Origin: Acinetobacter calcoaceticus DSM 30006 = CIP 81.8 | Lineage (GTDB): Bacteria > Pseudomonadota > Gammaproteobacteria > Pseudomonadales > Moraxellaceae | Direction of reading: 5' to 3' | NCBI RefSeq assembly: GCF_000368965.1 | Contig: NZ_KB849780.1 | Coordinates: forward strand, 1,736,145 to 1,800,144 | Length of the DNA: 64,000 bases | Shown here: piece after piece, positions 35,545 to 43,006 of the stretch | Position numbering within the stretch: the first letter of the stretch is position 1 | Layout of the letters: every line of letters starts with the position of its first letter | Position numbers and translations under genes: made by a program | Notes under the pieces: model-generated | Seen by the model: the letters and a program-made list of their open reading frames with translations, nothing else | What the model was told of the DNA's origin: nothing | Database searches by the model: none

Positions 35545-36810
35545 ATGTCTGAACCTCAGTTTTCCCTTAGTGAATATCTCGGCACAGTTCAGGAAGTCAT
35601 ACGTTTGGCTTTTGATGAACCAGTTTGGGTAAAAGCAGAGATTCGAAATTTAAATATTAAAGGCGGTCACTACTATTTAGAGCTTGCAGAAAAAGATGCA
35701 GATACCGATAAGGTGATTGCCAGTTGTAAAGCCACGATCTGGAAATTTTCGGCAAGTAAAATTGTTTTAAAGTTTGAGCGTGAAACTGGTATTGAGATTT
35801 CAAGTGACTTAAATGTTCTCATAAAAATTCGCGCACGTTTCGATCCTCAATATGGATTTTCAGTCAATATTGAAGAAATTGACTCAAGTTTTACCTTAGG
35901 TGAAATTGCTAAACGTTATCAGCAAATTATTGAACGACTCACTCAAGAAGGTTTAATTCATAAGAATAAACTACTCCCTACTCCTTTTGATATTCAAAAT
36001 GTTTTAGTGATTGCACCTCAAAATGCTGCGGGCTTAGGTGACTTTAAAAAAGATGCCGATGCGCTAGAAAGAAATGGTGTTTGCCATTTTGTGTATCAGA
36101 CCGCTACTTTTCAAGGAAATACAGCCGCAACCAGCTTAACCGAGTCTTTAGGTACAGGTTTACGGCAATGGGCCAGCACATTTACATTTCCGCCGGACTT
36201 GATTGTAATTATTCGTGGCGGTGGATCGGTGAATGATTTAGCGTATTTGAATGATTATGAACTTGCAGCTCTGCTCTGCAAACGCTCTGTACCCATTTGG
36301 GTCGGCATTGGTCATGAAAAAGACCGTACCATTCTTGATGAAATTGCCCATCGTTCATTCGACACGCCAAGTAAAGTGATTGCTGGTATTCGTAACCATA
36401 TTATTGAACGCGTACAAGAAGCAGTAGATAGCCTACAAACCATTAAACTTCTATCACAGCATCAAATCACCACCTATCAAAGCAAGAATGACCAACTGCT
36501 TCACCACATTAAATCTTCAGCACAAAGTCAACTTAACTCGGGACATCACCTTCTTGACCAGATGAAAGAACGCATTCAGTTTAGTTCACAGCAACAAGTT
36601 AAATTTTCATTAGCCCAAATCGAATCATTAATGAAAGAAGTCCTTTTGCAAAACCCGAAACAGGTTCAAACCAAGGGCTATGCAATTGTTAGATCAGAAG
36701 GAAAAGCAATTCGTTCTATACATCAAATTTCAAACCCAGCCATTGCCATTGAAATGCAAGATGGTGTGATTGAAGCCAACATTACACAGGTAATTCCAAA
36801 TGAAGAATAA
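35545..36810 (+). CDS. xseA: Exodeoxyribonuclease VII large subunit
   Basis: XseA forms the catalytic subunit of exonuclease VII, which degrades single-stranded DNA from both ends. The 421-residue protein has the N-terminal OB domain (FDEPVWVKAEIRNLNIKGGH), the core with VIIRGGGSVNDLAYLNDY and VGIGHEKDRTILDEIAHRSF, and a long coiled-coil before the C-terminal segment LLQNPKQVQTKGYAIVRSEG. It overlaps xseB by 11 bp, so the subunits are co-translated. Confidence 0.94.
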   Translation: MSEPQFSLSEYLGTVQEVIRLAFDEPVWVKAEIRNLNIKGGHYYLELAEKDADTDKVIASCKATIWKFSASKIVLKFERETGIEISSDLNVLIKIRARFDPQYGFSVNIEEIDSSFTLGEIAKRYQQIIERLTQEGLIHKNKLLPTPFDIQNVLVIAPQNAAGLGDFKKDADALERNGVCHFVYQTATFQGNTAATSLTESLGTGLRQWASTFTFPPDLIVIIRGGGSVNDLAYLNDYELAALLCKRSVPIWVGIGHEKDRTILDEIAHRSFDTPSKVIAGIRNHIIERVQEAVDSLQTIKLLSQHQITTYQSKNDQLLHHIKSSAQSQLNSGHHLLDQMKERIQFSSQQQVKFSLAQIESLMKEVLLQNPKQVQTKGYAIVRSEGKAIRSIHQISNPAIAIEMQDGVIEANITQVIPNEE

Positions 36811-36994
36811 AGAGTTAACGTTTAAGGATGGCCATGACATTTTGAAGAAAAATGCCGAATTACTTGAATCTCAAGAAAGCCCAGATATTGATAATTTAAT
36901 GAAAATTGTTGAAGAATCGATCACTGCCTATAAAGCTTGTAAATCACGCATTGAAGCAGTTCAACAAGCTTTAGATGAAACATTTAAAGAATAA
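36800..36994 (+). CDS. xseB: Exodeoxyribonuclease VII small subunit
   Basis: The 64-residue helical protein has the XseB pattern (LESQESPDIDNLMKIVEESI, then YKACKSRIEAVQQALDE). Several small subunits bind each XseA coiled coil. It overlaps the xseA end by 11 bp. Confidence 0.9.
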   Translation: MKNKELTFKDGHDILKKNAELLESQESPDIDNLMKIVEESITAYKACKSRIEAVQQALDETFKE

Positions 36995-37130
36995 AAAAAG
37001 CCCATTCCTACTTCTCATTGAAGGAATGGGCTTAGTGAAAACCACTTAGTCCTGAAATGCAAAAGTGTGGATTAGGTCACACTTTTACAAAAAGCATGGT
37101 CCCACAACTATTTGGGATCTTCAATATTTT
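36990..37130 (-). ncRNA. Candidate structured small RNA with strong terminator
   Basis: On the minus strand an 11-bp stem (AAGCCCATTCC at 36998-37008 with 37023-37033) is followed by T7, a strong terminator for leftward transcription. Upstream of it lie a 9-bp hairpin AAAAGTGTG/CACACTTTT (about 37063-37088) and a smaller TCCCA/TGGGA one (about 37100-37117). The nearest leftward gene ends at 37249, 120-250 bp away. The 5' end is not determined; the terminator may alternatively just close that gene. Confidence 0.45.
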
Positions 37131-37248
37131 AATTGTGTCTATTACGTTAGTTTGACTTTATTTTCAGCACTTCTTAACTAAAAATCCTTCGATTAAGATC
37201 ATCCTACACACATTCTAATTTTGGTCATTTTCAAACATGCTTTAAAGG

Positions 37249-37467
37249 CTATTCCTCGTTGAATGGTCCAATCAATTGATAAATTTTTCCGTCTTTAGGA
37301 TTTTCATAGAGTAAATCCATATTGGGTAAAATAATATCATCATCAATTTCAATATGTTCAACGCTTTTATGAAGCTCAAGGGCGTGGTCATTCATGGGTC
37401 TAACTTTTGCCAAAGCAATCGTTTCTTGGTTAAACTGGTCCTTAATAATTACTTTTAATCTTTTCAT
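37249..37467 (-). CDS. Hypothetical small acidic protein
   Basis: A 72-residue soluble protein (MKRLKVIIKDQFNQETIALA; later DDDIILPNMDLLYENPKDGK) with a strong AGGAG ribosome binding site. No motif is recognised. It lies 48 bp after the LysE-type gene on the same strand and may be cotranscribed with it. Confidence 0.6.
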   Translation of the reverse strand: MKRLKVIIKDQFNQETIALAKVRPMNDHALELHKSVEHIEIDDDIILPNMDLLYENPKDGKIYQLIGPFNEE

Positions 37468-37515
37468 AAAAATCTCCTAAAAATTAAAATTTTTAATACT
37501 AATAATGGGTTAAAT

Positions 37516-38115
37516 CTAAAATGAGCTAATCGCTGAATAGCCGATTGGCATAGCAAAAAAAGTTAAAATAAATGCAGCCGTACGTTGTAAATTACGTTGG
37601 TTTAACCAAGTTACTTTGTTTGAAATTAATACGGTTCCAAAAGCAATCCATAAAAATGCAATGGGTGTAATTAATGATAAAAAAATAGCAATATGAATAA
37701 AATATACGTGAAGCACTTCCCATGCTGCATGTGGAAAAATAGCAGAAGCAAAGAGTAAAGCTTTAGGATTCAAAAGTGTTGCGACAAATAAAGCCTTAGG
37801 CGTAATAAGTGGGTTGTCTAATTTGATGTCATTTGTTGATGTTACCCAAAGTTTAAATGCAAGGTAGAGAATGAAAGTTGCACTTATTAACTTTAATAAG
37901 GCAGGAAGCCAAGGGATTAAATGTGAAACTGACTCAAGCAAAACACCCCATGAAGTAATTGCAATGAGATAACCCATCACTTCAGCAGGAATAAGTTTAA
38001 GAGACTGCTTCACCCCTGCCTGTATTCCAGCCGAGGCTAACAATGTGTTTGTGGGGCCTGGAGTCAACAAAATGGTGACCACTAGTCCAATAAACAGAAA
38101 TGATACCATAGGCAA
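37516..38115 (-). CDS. LysE-family exporter, second copy
   Basis: The 199-residue membrane protein has the family N-terminus VVTILLTPGPTNTLLASAGI and ATLLNPKALLFASAIFPHA, with six predicted helices. It differs clearly from the exporter at 31164. The second codon is Pro, and ATG 38109 (MVSFLFIGL) is an alternative start. Substrate unknown; likely amino acids or related small molecules. Confidence 0.85.
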   Translation of the reverse strand: MPMVSFLFIGLVVTILLTPGPTNTLLASAGIQAGVKQSLKLIPAEVMGYLIAITSWGVLLESVSHLIPWLPALLKLISATFILYLAFKLWVTSTNDIKLDNPLITPKALFVATLLNPKALLFASAIFPHAAWEVLHVYFIHIAIFLSLITPIAFLWIAFGTVLISNKVTWLNQRNLQRTAAFILTFFAMPIGYSAISSF

Positions 38116-38553
38116 CGAACTCTTTAATTATGCTAGGCGAAATATGTCAAAAATGAGCATCTATTGTCGACAAAATGGTTGTAACAAGAAATATTAAAAT
38201 TAAATTAATTAATGTTAAAACAAATAATTAACTCAAACCGACTGTAAATTCACTTACGATTTAAATAATTTTAAATGTGCAAAATCGATCACACAAATAG
38301 AGAATAATGAGCTATTATTACAAGCCTCTACGACATTAACTTGAGAATTTTTTACTCAAAAAATCTGCTGTTTTTTTAATATTTTGAACTTACATAATTG
38401 AGTAATAGCAGCTTTTTGCCTCACTTGAAATTTTAAAATTGAACAATATATAAACAATTAGAAATCGTGATTTTACTGAATATGATGTCTAATTCCCCAT
38501 CAATTCATTGATTGTCGCTTTCATCAAATAAATCAAATGATGGAGGATGCATG
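38116..38553. other. Gap between exporter and 110-residue gene
   Basis: The stretch is AT-rich and carries the promoters of both divergent genes. I see no supported open frame and no strong hairpin. Confidence 0.5.
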
Positions 38554-38883
38554 ATGAATGCTTATGTTCGCCCTCATCCAGATGGTTTTAAATCTTACTT
38601 AGGAAAGAATCTAAAAACTGGCCTCTATGCTGTGCGGCTGGGTTGGACGGTTTATGAAACGAATGGCAATGGTTCTGTGCTGTACATTGTCAAGAATGAA
38701 GATAAGATTCCATTGGATGTAGACAAGTTTAAAACTGATCGTCCCAAAATCTATGCTGCGCTTTTAAGTGAAGTGCAGTTTCAACGTAAAAAACAGTTAG
38801 CTATTGATTTGCAAAAATCCAATATTCCTTCTTATGACCGCCAAGCCTACAAAAAGCGTCGTGGGTTTGTAGGGTCTTCATGA
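38554..38883 (+). CDS. Hypothetical basic protein, 110 residues
   Basis: ATG 38554 follows GGAGG by 7 nt; the ATG three bases earlier is almost as good. The protein starts MNAYVRPHPDGFKSYLGKN, has GLYAVRLGWTVYETNGNGSV, and ends with a basic tail (RQAYKKRRGFVGSS). Its overall composition is basic, suggesting nucleic-acid contact. I do not recognise a family. A terminator follows. Confidence 0.65.
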   Translation: MNAYVRPHPDGFKSYLGKNLKTGLYAVRLGWTVYETNGNGSVLYIVKNEDKIPLDVDKFKTDRPKIYAALLSEVQFQRKKQLAIDLQKSNIPSYDRQAYKKRRGFVGSS

Positions 38884-38920
38884 ACTCTTTCATTCAACCC
38901 GATGTTAGATTCAAATATAG

Positions 38921-38948
38921 AAAAAGCACCCTCGGGTGCTTTTTCTTT
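38921..38948 (+). terminator. Terminator of the 110-residue gene
   Basis: AAAAGCACCC and GGGTGCTTTT form a 10-bp perfect stem over a 2-nt gap plus stem bases, followed by TCTTTT. Confidence 0.85.
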
Positions 38949-39370
38949 TAACGACCAGTTGTAATTAATACGAACATACTCAGTATTAATGTGCTTAATG
39001 ATCGTTTGCAATGGATGTGGACTTCATGCTCAGCTCCGTGAGCGTATTGATTAACGTTTTCCATTTCGTGTCCTTCAAAGTTCACATTCCTAATTTGCCT
39101 AATATTCACACAATAAGAAATTAGCCAAAAGTATTATATGCAATTAAATTTAACACAATCCTTAAATTTTATTGACACTTTTTATCATCAAGAAATAAGC
39201 GCTTTTAAGCTAAAAACTGGATGTAACATTCTACTACGAGGTTAATTATGTAGTGGGTATTTGTACCCCTTTCATCTCAAATGCCCATTGTTTGAAAAAT
39301 GATCTATAAAATAGAAAAACATAACGATATTCCATTTTTAAATAAAAACTCTTGGAATAGGAGAATTCGT
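38949..39370. other. Gap upstream of the copper-storage gene
   Basis: AT-rich sequence without supported genes. It should hold the promoter of the Cys-rich gene. I looked for the CueR dyad (ACCTT...AAGGT with 19-bp promoter spacing) and did not find a convincing copy. Confidence 0.45.
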
Positions 39371-39721
39371 ATGCAAACCAATCAAGAATCACATAGTTCA
39401 TTATTTTGCCAAGCCTCTTCCTCAATTCAAGCCTGTATAGAATGTATGATTGCTTGTAAAACCTGTGCAGCCGCCTGTTTACAAGAAGAACATATGATGC
39501 GTGAATGTATTAAACACTGTCTGACTTGTGTGGAAACCTGTCAGTTATGTACTTCTTTGGAATTAAGACATTCTGAGCTGGCTGAATCGGCAATGCAATT
39601 GTGTGCCAATGCCTGTCAACTTTGTGCAGCAGAATGCAGCAAACATGAACATGAACACTGCCAAATTTGTACTAAAGCTTGTTTAGCTTGTGCTCAAGCG
39701 TGTCAAGCCTATCGCGCATAG
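39371..39721 (+). CDS. Cytosolic Cys-rich copper-storage protein (Csp3/DUF326 type)
   Basis: ATG 39371 has AGGAG 7 nt upstream and gives 116 residues with 20 Cys, mostly as CxxC and CxxxC along helices (ACIECMIACKTC, CIKHCLTCVETCQLC, CANACQLCAAEC, CQICTKACLACAQAC). This is the pattern of four-helix-bundle copper-storage proteins, which hold many Cu(I) ions in the bundle core. There is no Tat or Sec signal, so it is the cytosolic Csp3 type. The copper-efflux block copA/cueR/copZ lies 3.3 kb away, suggesting a shared role in copper tolerance; expression control is not visible. Confidence 0.88.
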   Translation: MQTNQESHSSLFCQASSSIQACIECMIACKTCAAACLQEEHMMRECIKHCLTCVETCQLCTSLELRHSELAESAMQLCANACQLCAAECSKHEHEHCQICTKACLACAQACQAYRA

Positions 39722-39876
39722 TTGCGTAACGCATAAGGAAGTTTGTATAGCTGATTTATAGTCAGGCTATATATGGTAGGAAAATTTCTAAAAAACTTAA
39801 TGACTTAAGGCATTAAAAAATTTATCGTTTTGTATTTTTATTTAATAGAGGTTAATAATAACTTTTCTTTAGGCAT
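39722..39876. other. AT-rich spacer
   Basis: No gene or hairpin supported here; the candidate small RNA follows directly. Confidence 0.5.
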
Positions 39877-39879
39877 AAA

Positions 39880-39955
39880 AAAAACCCGCATCTTGGGGAA
39901 GAATGCAGGCTCTTAGATCTCCCACAACGATCATGAGTTCATTATTAAATTTGAA
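39880..39955 (-). ncRNA. Candidate short RNA with orphan terminator
   Basis: On the minus strand a 7-bp hairpin (CCTGCAT with ATGCGGG, positions 39885-39891 and 39903-39909) is followed by T8. The LysR gene on this strand ends 180 bp upstream, with very AT-rich DNA between. A short transcript of about 70 nt beginning near 39955 is possible; alternatively it is the LysR terminator. Confidence 0.35.
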
Positions 39956-40137
39956 CTTTAAACCGTTAATTAAATGTACCTATAAATAAATTAAATTGCA
40001 ATACAGAATAGTCTGTATGTTTAAAATATTTTATTATTTCTTCAGAGTTTTATTTTATAAAGTAAAAATCTAAGAAGTCTCATAAAGGAGGAGAAGAGTT
40101 TGACGAAAAGATAAGTCAAAGGGCTTTTATACTTTAA

Positions 40138-41049
40138 TTAAAACAATGACAAAATTTCATCCACCAACCAGTTCTGACAGGCTTTTAATTTACTTTTTTC
40201 AACACTATACACATTCACTTGATACTCAGGAACAGAAAAAGGCAACTCAAATATATCAATTTCATGATTTTTCTTAATTGCATCAACAGCTTTTAAAGGT
40301 AAAGTCACAATTAATTCAGCAGATTGCATCATATAAGGGGCAAGCATGACGTGAGGTACTTCAACACAAATTTGACGGCGGATGCCCATTTTTTTTAAGG
40401 ATTGATCGATCACGCCATAATGCTCATTCCACGAACTGACCCGAATATGCTGGGCTGATATAAACGATTCTAGATTCATGCTTTGGTATATATTTTTAGG
40501 GGCAATCACCACATACCTATCTGCAAAACACTGAAACACTTCTAGATGATTTGGACTTCCCTCACTCAGTTCGGAATAGCCAATCACAAAATCAATTTTT
40601 CCAAGCATTAACTCATCAATTGAACACTGCTTATTTTCAGAAATAATTTTTATTTTGATATTAGGTGCAATTGTTCTCAAATGTTTAACCAACAAAGGCA
40701 TGACACTAAAAGCTGTATATTCCGTTGCAGCAATCACAAATTCATAATCGCTGGTTGCATAATCAAAATCACTATTTTTAAATAAATTTTGTGAGAGTGT
40801 GCTTAAGCAGTTAGAAATCGAGGGGGCAATCTCTTCCGATTTTTTTGTTGGTTTCATTTCCCCATTCATGCGTACAAACAATGGGTCTTGCAAAGTATCT
40901 CTTAATCTATTTAATGCATGGCTAAAAGCCGAAGGACTAATAAATAAAGTTTCTGCTGCTTTGGCAACATTTTTATGTTGGTATAAGGCGTTAAATACAA
41001 GAAGCAGGTTAAGGTCAAAACCATGCGGTAAGCCATGCATAAAATTCAT
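40138..41049 (-). CDS. LysR-family transcriptional regulator
   Basis: The 303-residue protein has the N-terminal winged helix of LysR regulators (LNLLLVFNALYQHKNVAKAA, then ETLFISPSAFSHALNRLRDT) and two periplasmic-binding-like lobes. It resembles the group with LPHGFDLNLL starts (NodD/LeuO-like). It is divergent from a GNAT acetyltransferase with a 77-bp gap, so that gene is the first candidate target. Start at ATG 41049 or 41040. Confidence 0.88.
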   Translation of the reverse strand: MNFMHGLPHGFDLNLLLVFNALYQHKNVAKAAETLFISPSAFSHALNRLRDTLQDPLFVRMNGEMKPTKKSEEIAPSISNCLSTLSQNLFKNSDFDYATSDYEFVIAATEYTAFSVMPLLVKHLRTIAPNIKIKIISENKQCSIDELMLGKIDFVIGYSELSEGSPNHLEVFQCFADRYVVIAPKNIYQSMNLESFISAQHIRVSSWNEHYGVIDQSLKKMGIRRQICVEVPHVMLAPYMMQSAELIVTLPLKAVDAIKKNHEIDIFELPFSVPEYQVNVYSVEKSKLKACQNWLVDEILSLF

Positions 41050-41126
41050 TTTTATAGTGATAAAAATGCAGTATATACACTTAAAAATTCATTTAATATG
41101 CCTTTTTATTTTCCAAGAGAAAATTC

Positions 41127-41618
41127 ATGGATTTCGTAATAAGACAGGTTAAACCACAGGATATTGAACGTTGTTATGAGATTGAAAGTGCTTCTTATGC
41201 AAAAGATGAAGCTGCAACCAAAGAAAAAATTAAAATTAGAGCTGAACAATATCCTCAAGGTTTTCTTGTACTTGAAGTTAAAAATAAGATTATTGGTTTT
41301 ATTAACAGTGGTTGTGCCCAAAATGTGGTGATGTCAGATGAAAATTTTAAGGAATTAATTGGTCATGTAGATGATGCACTCAATATGGTCATTATGTCTG
41401 TCGTGGTTGATCCCACATATCAAGGGCAAGGCTACTCATCAGTCTTAATGAATGAATTCATTCTTAAAGCAAAACAATTAGAAAAGCAGGCAATTTATTT
41501 AATGTGTAAGGAACAGTATATCAAGCTGTATCAAAAATTTGGTTTTGAGTACATGCAGGTTTCAGACTCGGATCATGGCGGTGAAAAATGGTATGAGATG
41601 AAATTAGACCTTATTTAA
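41127..41618 (+). CDS. GNAT-family N-acetyltransferase
   Basis: The 163-residue protein has the GNAT fold: an N-terminal FVIRQVKPQDIERCYEIE, motif A VVVDPTYQGQGYSSVLMNE (acetyl-CoA pyrophosphate loop QGQGYS) and motif B YQKFGFEYM. It resembles AANAT-like or small-amine acetyltransferases, but the substrate is unknown. It is divergent from a LysR regulator, and a small membrane-protein frame follows 8 bp after its stop. Confidence 0.87.
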   Translation: MDFVIRQVKPQDIERCYEIESASYAKDEAATKEKIKIRAEQYPQGFLVLEVKNKIIGFINSGCAQNVVMSDENFKELIGHVDDALNMVIMSVVVDPTYQGQGYSSVLMNEFILKAKQLEKQAIYLMCKEQYIKLYQKFGFEYMQVSDSDHGGEKWYEMKLDLI

Positions 41619-41626
41619 ACTTTTAT

Positions 41627-41779
41627 ATGCTTAACAATTTACTTCTGATCTATGTTGCCCTATCGGCAATGATATTCATATTTTTCTTTCAATCTCAAAC
41701 TGTAACAGTCACTGTGATTTTATTTTCGTTATTAGGCATAGCTTATTCTTATCAAAGATCACCCCTCTATGTTCGTTAG
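41627..41779 (+). CDS. Possible small membrane protein, 50 residues
   Basis: The frame starts MLNNLLLIYVALSAMIF and has two hydrophobic segments (about 5-21 and 26-42) ending SPLYVR. It begins 8 bp after the acetyltransferase stop, so re-initiation is possible, but no ribosome binding site is visible. Confidence 0.4.
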   Translation: MLNNLLLIYVALSAMIFIFFFQSQTVTVTVILFSLLGIAYSYQRSPLYVR

Positions 41780-41845
41780 CATCGTATTACTGCAGTTTTC
41801 AACTAAGATGCTTCAATAATATTCTTACTTAAAAGTACAGACATT

Positions 41846-42008
41846 AAAAAAGCCCGTTTCACGGGCTTTTCTGCAACGGTGAGCAATCTAAGATTTGTGT
41901 CTATCCATCTCTTACATGCTCTTTGCTAGCTATATGTAAGGTCTTATCGTATCTTTTGCCCTGTCCCAAGTTTCCCTGTGGATCGAGGAGATATTACGAT
42001 TACCTTAA
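41846..42008 (-). ncRNA. Candidate small RNA (about 160 nt) ending in a strong terminator
   Basis: A GCCCGT/ACGGGC hairpin flanked by A6 (41846-41870) is a good terminator in the leftward direction. Upstream on the minus strand lie a CTTACAT/ATGTAAG hairpin and a TATAAC -10-like box (42014-42019) without a clear -35. The leftward GFA gene ends at 42094, so this could also be its long 3' end. The 314-bp gap between 41780 and 42093 has no protein gene. Confidence 0.35.
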
Positions 42009-42093
42009 GTACAGTTATAGCACATTATTTATTCATGGCTAGTCTTGTTCACGTTTTTTTACAAATGAATAAAATACGATCTAACCTTAATAT

Positions 42094-42501
42094 TTAAGGA
42101 TTTTCTACTCCATTTTGATATTGATAAGCATCATCGCAAATTGGATACCACTTCACTTTTGAAGTGACAAAAGCATGAGAGCTAACTTGGGTAGATATTT
42201 CTTCATTAATGAGCCCCACCCTTAAACGCACCACGTCGGGTTTATCTAAACGTTCACTCCAGATAGGTGAACCACAAGTTTTACAGAACACTCTCTTTTT
42301 ATTGGGAGATGCAAAATAAGCCTGTAACAGGTTTTCTCCCTGCACAATATTCAAATCACTTTTCTGTACTTGCGTAATGGCAGCAAAAGCAGCACCTTGT
42401 GCCTTTTGGCATTGCGTACAATGACAAACCATGATGGGTTCTAATTCGGCATTAATGCACAGTTGAAAACCATTACAAAGACAAGAAGCTGTATAAGCCA
42501 T
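42094..42501 (-). CDS. GFA/CENP-V family protein
   Basis: The 135-residue protein has the zinc-binding pattern of the glutathione-dependent formaldehyde-activating (Gfa) family: SCLCNGFQLC, CHCTQCQK and FCKTCGSPIW. Despite the name, most members have no proven formaldehyde role. It starts 28 bp after the cueR stop on the same strand, so it may be cotranscribed with the copper genes; a direct role in copper is not shown. Confidence 0.85.
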   Translation of the reverse strand: MAYTASCLCNGFQLCINAELEPIMVCHCTQCQKAQGAAFAAITQVQKSDLNIVQGENLLQAYFASPNKKRVFCKTCGSPIWSERLDKPDVVRLRVGLINEEISTQVSSHAFVTSKVKWYPICDDAYQYQNGVENP

Positions 42502-42529
42502 GATTTTTCCTTTTTTATTTTAATGAGAT

Positions 42530-42931
42530 TTAGCTTACGCCCACACCTTTTTCAATGTGATCTAAAATGGCACAAGAAGCTTGTTGGTTACCACAGCAAT
42601 CATCGGCTGATGCCTGCAAGATATTAACCATTTCTTGTAAATGCGCAATTTTCTGTTTTAATTCAGCAATATGTTTTACAGTTAAGGCTTTCACCTCTGC
42701 ACTATGCCGATCGGTATTTTTCCAAAGCGAAATCAGCTCTTTCATTTGTTCGGATGAAAAACCCAACTCTCTGGCATGTTTTAAGAAATTTAAAGTCTTC
42801 AGATCGGTTTCTGAGTAAATACGATAGCCCGAAGCTGAGCGCTGAGCGGCTTCAAGTAAACCGATTTCTTCATAGTAACGAATCATTTTTGCTGAAATAC
42901 CAGACTGTTTGGATGCCTGACCGATATTCAT
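42530..42931 (-). CDS. cueR: Cu(I)-responsive MerR-type regulator CueR
   Basis: CueR activates copper-efflux promoters with over-long spacers. From ATG 42931 (GAGGTGTG upstream) it has 133 residues. The MerR helix-turn-helix is MNIGQASKQSGISAKMIRYY, then the dimerisation helix and the metal loop with C-x7-C (DDCCGNQQASC), as in E. coli CueR Cys112/Cys120. It follows copA by 75 bp on the same strand. Both copA and copZ have fitting operators. Confidence 0.92.
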   Translation of the reverse strand: MNIGQASKQSGISAKMIRYYEEIGLLEAAQRSASGYRIYSETDLKTLNFLKHARELGFSSEQMKELISLWKNTDRHSAEVKALTVKHIAELKQKIAHLQEMVNILQASADDCCGNQQASCAILDHIEKGVGVS

Positions 42932-43006
42932 CTCACACCTCAAATATTAAATTTAGTTTAAGACCTGCTGTCATGATCTTAAACCAAAAGTTGATTTTCA
43001 GCACGC

